A stretch of DNA of 64,000 bases, taken from Paralichthys olivaceus. Lineage: Eukaryota > Chordata > Actinopteri > Pleuronectiformes > Paralichthyidae. Made by a program: the position numbers and the translations under genes. The stretch covers positions 15,920,316 to 15,984,315 of the forward strand of contig NC_091098.1 of NCBI RefSeq assembly GCF_024713975.1. The letters run 5' to 3'. Below the pieces are notes generated by a model. The model did no database searches, was not told where the DNA came from, and saw only the letters and a program-made list of their open reading frames with translations. Shown here one piece after another: positions 62,401 through 64,000 of the stretch (the stretch's first letter is position 1; the number at the start of each line of letters is the position of its first letter).

Positions 62401-64000
62401 TTCATGAACTGTGATAAAAAAAACTCTCCAGAAGCACAAACTCCTTTCTGTCATTTCTTTTTTTACACATACTCATGTGTTGCACAAGACAAGAAATCAA
62501 GTTAAGTAACAATTGTATGAAACAGACTACTGAATACAACAAAAATTTTCAACATGACATTAAATCTCAATCAATAGTTTCAGATTGAAACATGATGTTT
62601 ATATAGTTATTTCTATGTAGAGGTTCCCTTATTAACTCAGAGCATGATTTGAACTGTATCACAACACAGTATAGAAATTCAACGAAATAGAATTAAATAA
62701 GACACATCTGATGGAATACAATGATGTAGATACACAAACAAGTAATTAATCAAAGTTAAAATAAATCACACAAGTCTTCTTAAAAGGGTTAAAAGTTTGA
62801 ATCTTCACTTAGAGCAAACTGCCAAATTGTTGTTTGAAGATAAATTATTGAATTCACTGAAGACTATTTTTCAAGAATTGCAACTTTTGTATTTGTGGTA
62901 AAAAAAAATAATGTATTGTAAATTTCTCTGACCACAAAGAAAATATTTTATTTAAAAAAGACAAAAACGATGGTGGTCATGTTTTGTATTTTTTGTACAT
63001 GGTGATGTAAAAAGACACTTTACAATTTGTGTCAATGGACAATGTAACAAAAAATAAACCTCATACACCACGATGAAGACGGTTTGGTGAAAAAACTCTT
63101 GTGCACTGAAGCTTTGATGGACTGAAGCTCTGCTCTGGATTTTCCAAGAGTTACGGAAAAACTTGAAACCTGATGAAAGGCTCTGCTGTGTTATGTGCTA
63201 AACCTTAAATAAGAAATGTTATTTTAAGTGCTTCAGATATTTGGGGCGTTGATATCACCTGTTCATGTGGATGCAAAAAGCTTCTCTGAGAAAATAAATG
63301 GGACGAATGTAACAATAAAGATTAGGATCAACTTGAGGCTAATTTTCCTTCTGAAACATTAGGTTTGAGAATTGACTGGTTTGTGTAAGAGAAGTAAAAA
63401 CCTTCAGTGACTGTTACATGCAACACTCTGGTCCATTGTTGAGTAAAACCCTAAACTTTAATGCCCGGCCTTTAAGAGCTTTTGTTCTTTTTATGACCTA
63501 TTAACCTTCTCAGTCTTTTCCCTCCACAGTAGTAACTGCTGCCCACCACTCTCTCTGGGTGCTTGTTGCTCAAGATGATTGTTAAGTATCAATTTCCTGT
63601 GTCACCTTTATGGGTTTTATTTATTTGTCTGCTCCTTCACGTGGAACAGAGGCTGAGCATCACTCAGGTAGATGGATTATAACTCAACTGCTACGACTCA
63701 TCAATCTTGGAAATTTGACTTCCTGAATCTCATACAACTGTTACTGTCACATTACGGCACAGCATTATCAAGATCAATGACGTTTTAAATGCTTCCCAGT
63801 TAAGGATGATCGGTGACAATAAAAAGGTAAGTTGGTGATGAAAGTGTCTCGGCTGTGGTGAGCAGCTCCGTGCACGTTGAGGTGAAGTCCTCCTGCTGGA
63901 GCTCACTTCTCCCTGTGAAGAGCGAGCAAATGAACTTGTAATCACAGAAACAGAAACCCTGCTAAATGTCACATGTTGACCGTTATCGATCGCTCAAGAA
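59490..64000. other. hoxc3a 3' UTR and 3' flank of the cluster
   Basis: The first 0.6 kb is probably hoxc3a 3' UTR. Beyond it no homeobox exon, hoxc1a or otherwise, is visible on either strand. A GA-rich run lies near 61289-61310. The stretch 62300-63300 is AT-rich with no gene features. On the minus strand near 63860-63925 an AG-preceded open segment could be an exon of a neighbouring gene, but nothing identifies it. Confidence 0.5.

Noticed and set aside
63730-63972. Minus-strand 80-codon frame at the right edge
   Set aside because: An AG-preceded open segment is visible but reads in two frames with no recognisable family, so no neighbour gene can be named.
59490-64000. A hoxc1a or hoxc2 gene downstream of hoxc3a
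   Set aside because: No homeodomain or hexapeptide coding segment is seen on either strand; hoxc1a, if present, is beyond the window.

Overview
This window is the middle and 3' part of a ray-finned fish (teleost) HoxC cluster, almost certainly HoxCa. Seven two-exon homeobox genes lie on the + strand in collinear order: hoxc10a, hoxc9a, hoxc8a, hoxc6a, hoxc5a, hoxc4a and a divergent group-3 gene, hoxc3a. The two expected Hox microRNAs are present: mir-196a between hoxc10a and hoxc9a, and mir-10b between hoxc5a and hoxc4a. The cluster was identified from protein N-termini and hexapeptide regions that match HoxC paralogs, not only from the homeodomains. A teleost is suggested by the compact layout (about 57 kb from hoxc10a to hoxc3a), the absence of hoxc7, the presence of hoxc3a (lost in mammals), and abundant CA/TG microsatellites. 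The gene set excludes the reduced teleost HoxCb cluster. I cannot name the species.

Layout: 1-2801 is the hoxc11a-hoxc10a spacer with no exon seen; hoxc10a 2802-5846; mir-196a about 7421-7514; hoxc9a 13624-15417; hoxc8a 19746-21876; a 10.6 kb spacer where hoxc7 would lie, with a promoter and probable noncoding first exon at 26433-26948; hoxc6a 32472-33610; hoxc5a 35330-37216; a spacer with a second upstream promoter/exon (38937-39143), a possible retinoic-acid response element (41178-41194) and mir-10b (about 43987-44075); hoxc4a 46667-47977; a 9.4 kb spacer with duplicated and dispersed repeats; hoxc3a 57362-59489; then 4.5 kb with no recognisable gene.

Each gene has one intron inside the coding sequence. 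It interrupts the codons in phase 1, between the PBX-contact motif (hexapeptide or tryptophan) and the homeodomain. The proteins are nuclear sequence-specific transcription factors that specify position along the body axis, usually with PBC/TALE partners. The miRNAs are wired into the same locus: full or partial miR-196 seed matches occur in the presumed 3' UTRs of hoxc8a (two) and hoxc6a (one), and a miR-10 seed match occurs behind hoxc4a.

The most interesting points are the retained but derived hoxc3a, tandem (NAGNAG) splice acceptors in hoxc6a and hoxc3a, CATAAA/TTTATG near-palindromes at similar places in several introns, CACGTG boxes close to several promoters, and perfect inverted repeats with no assigned role. 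No wholly new system was found. All coding calls come from reading translations and splice consensus; no database search was run.
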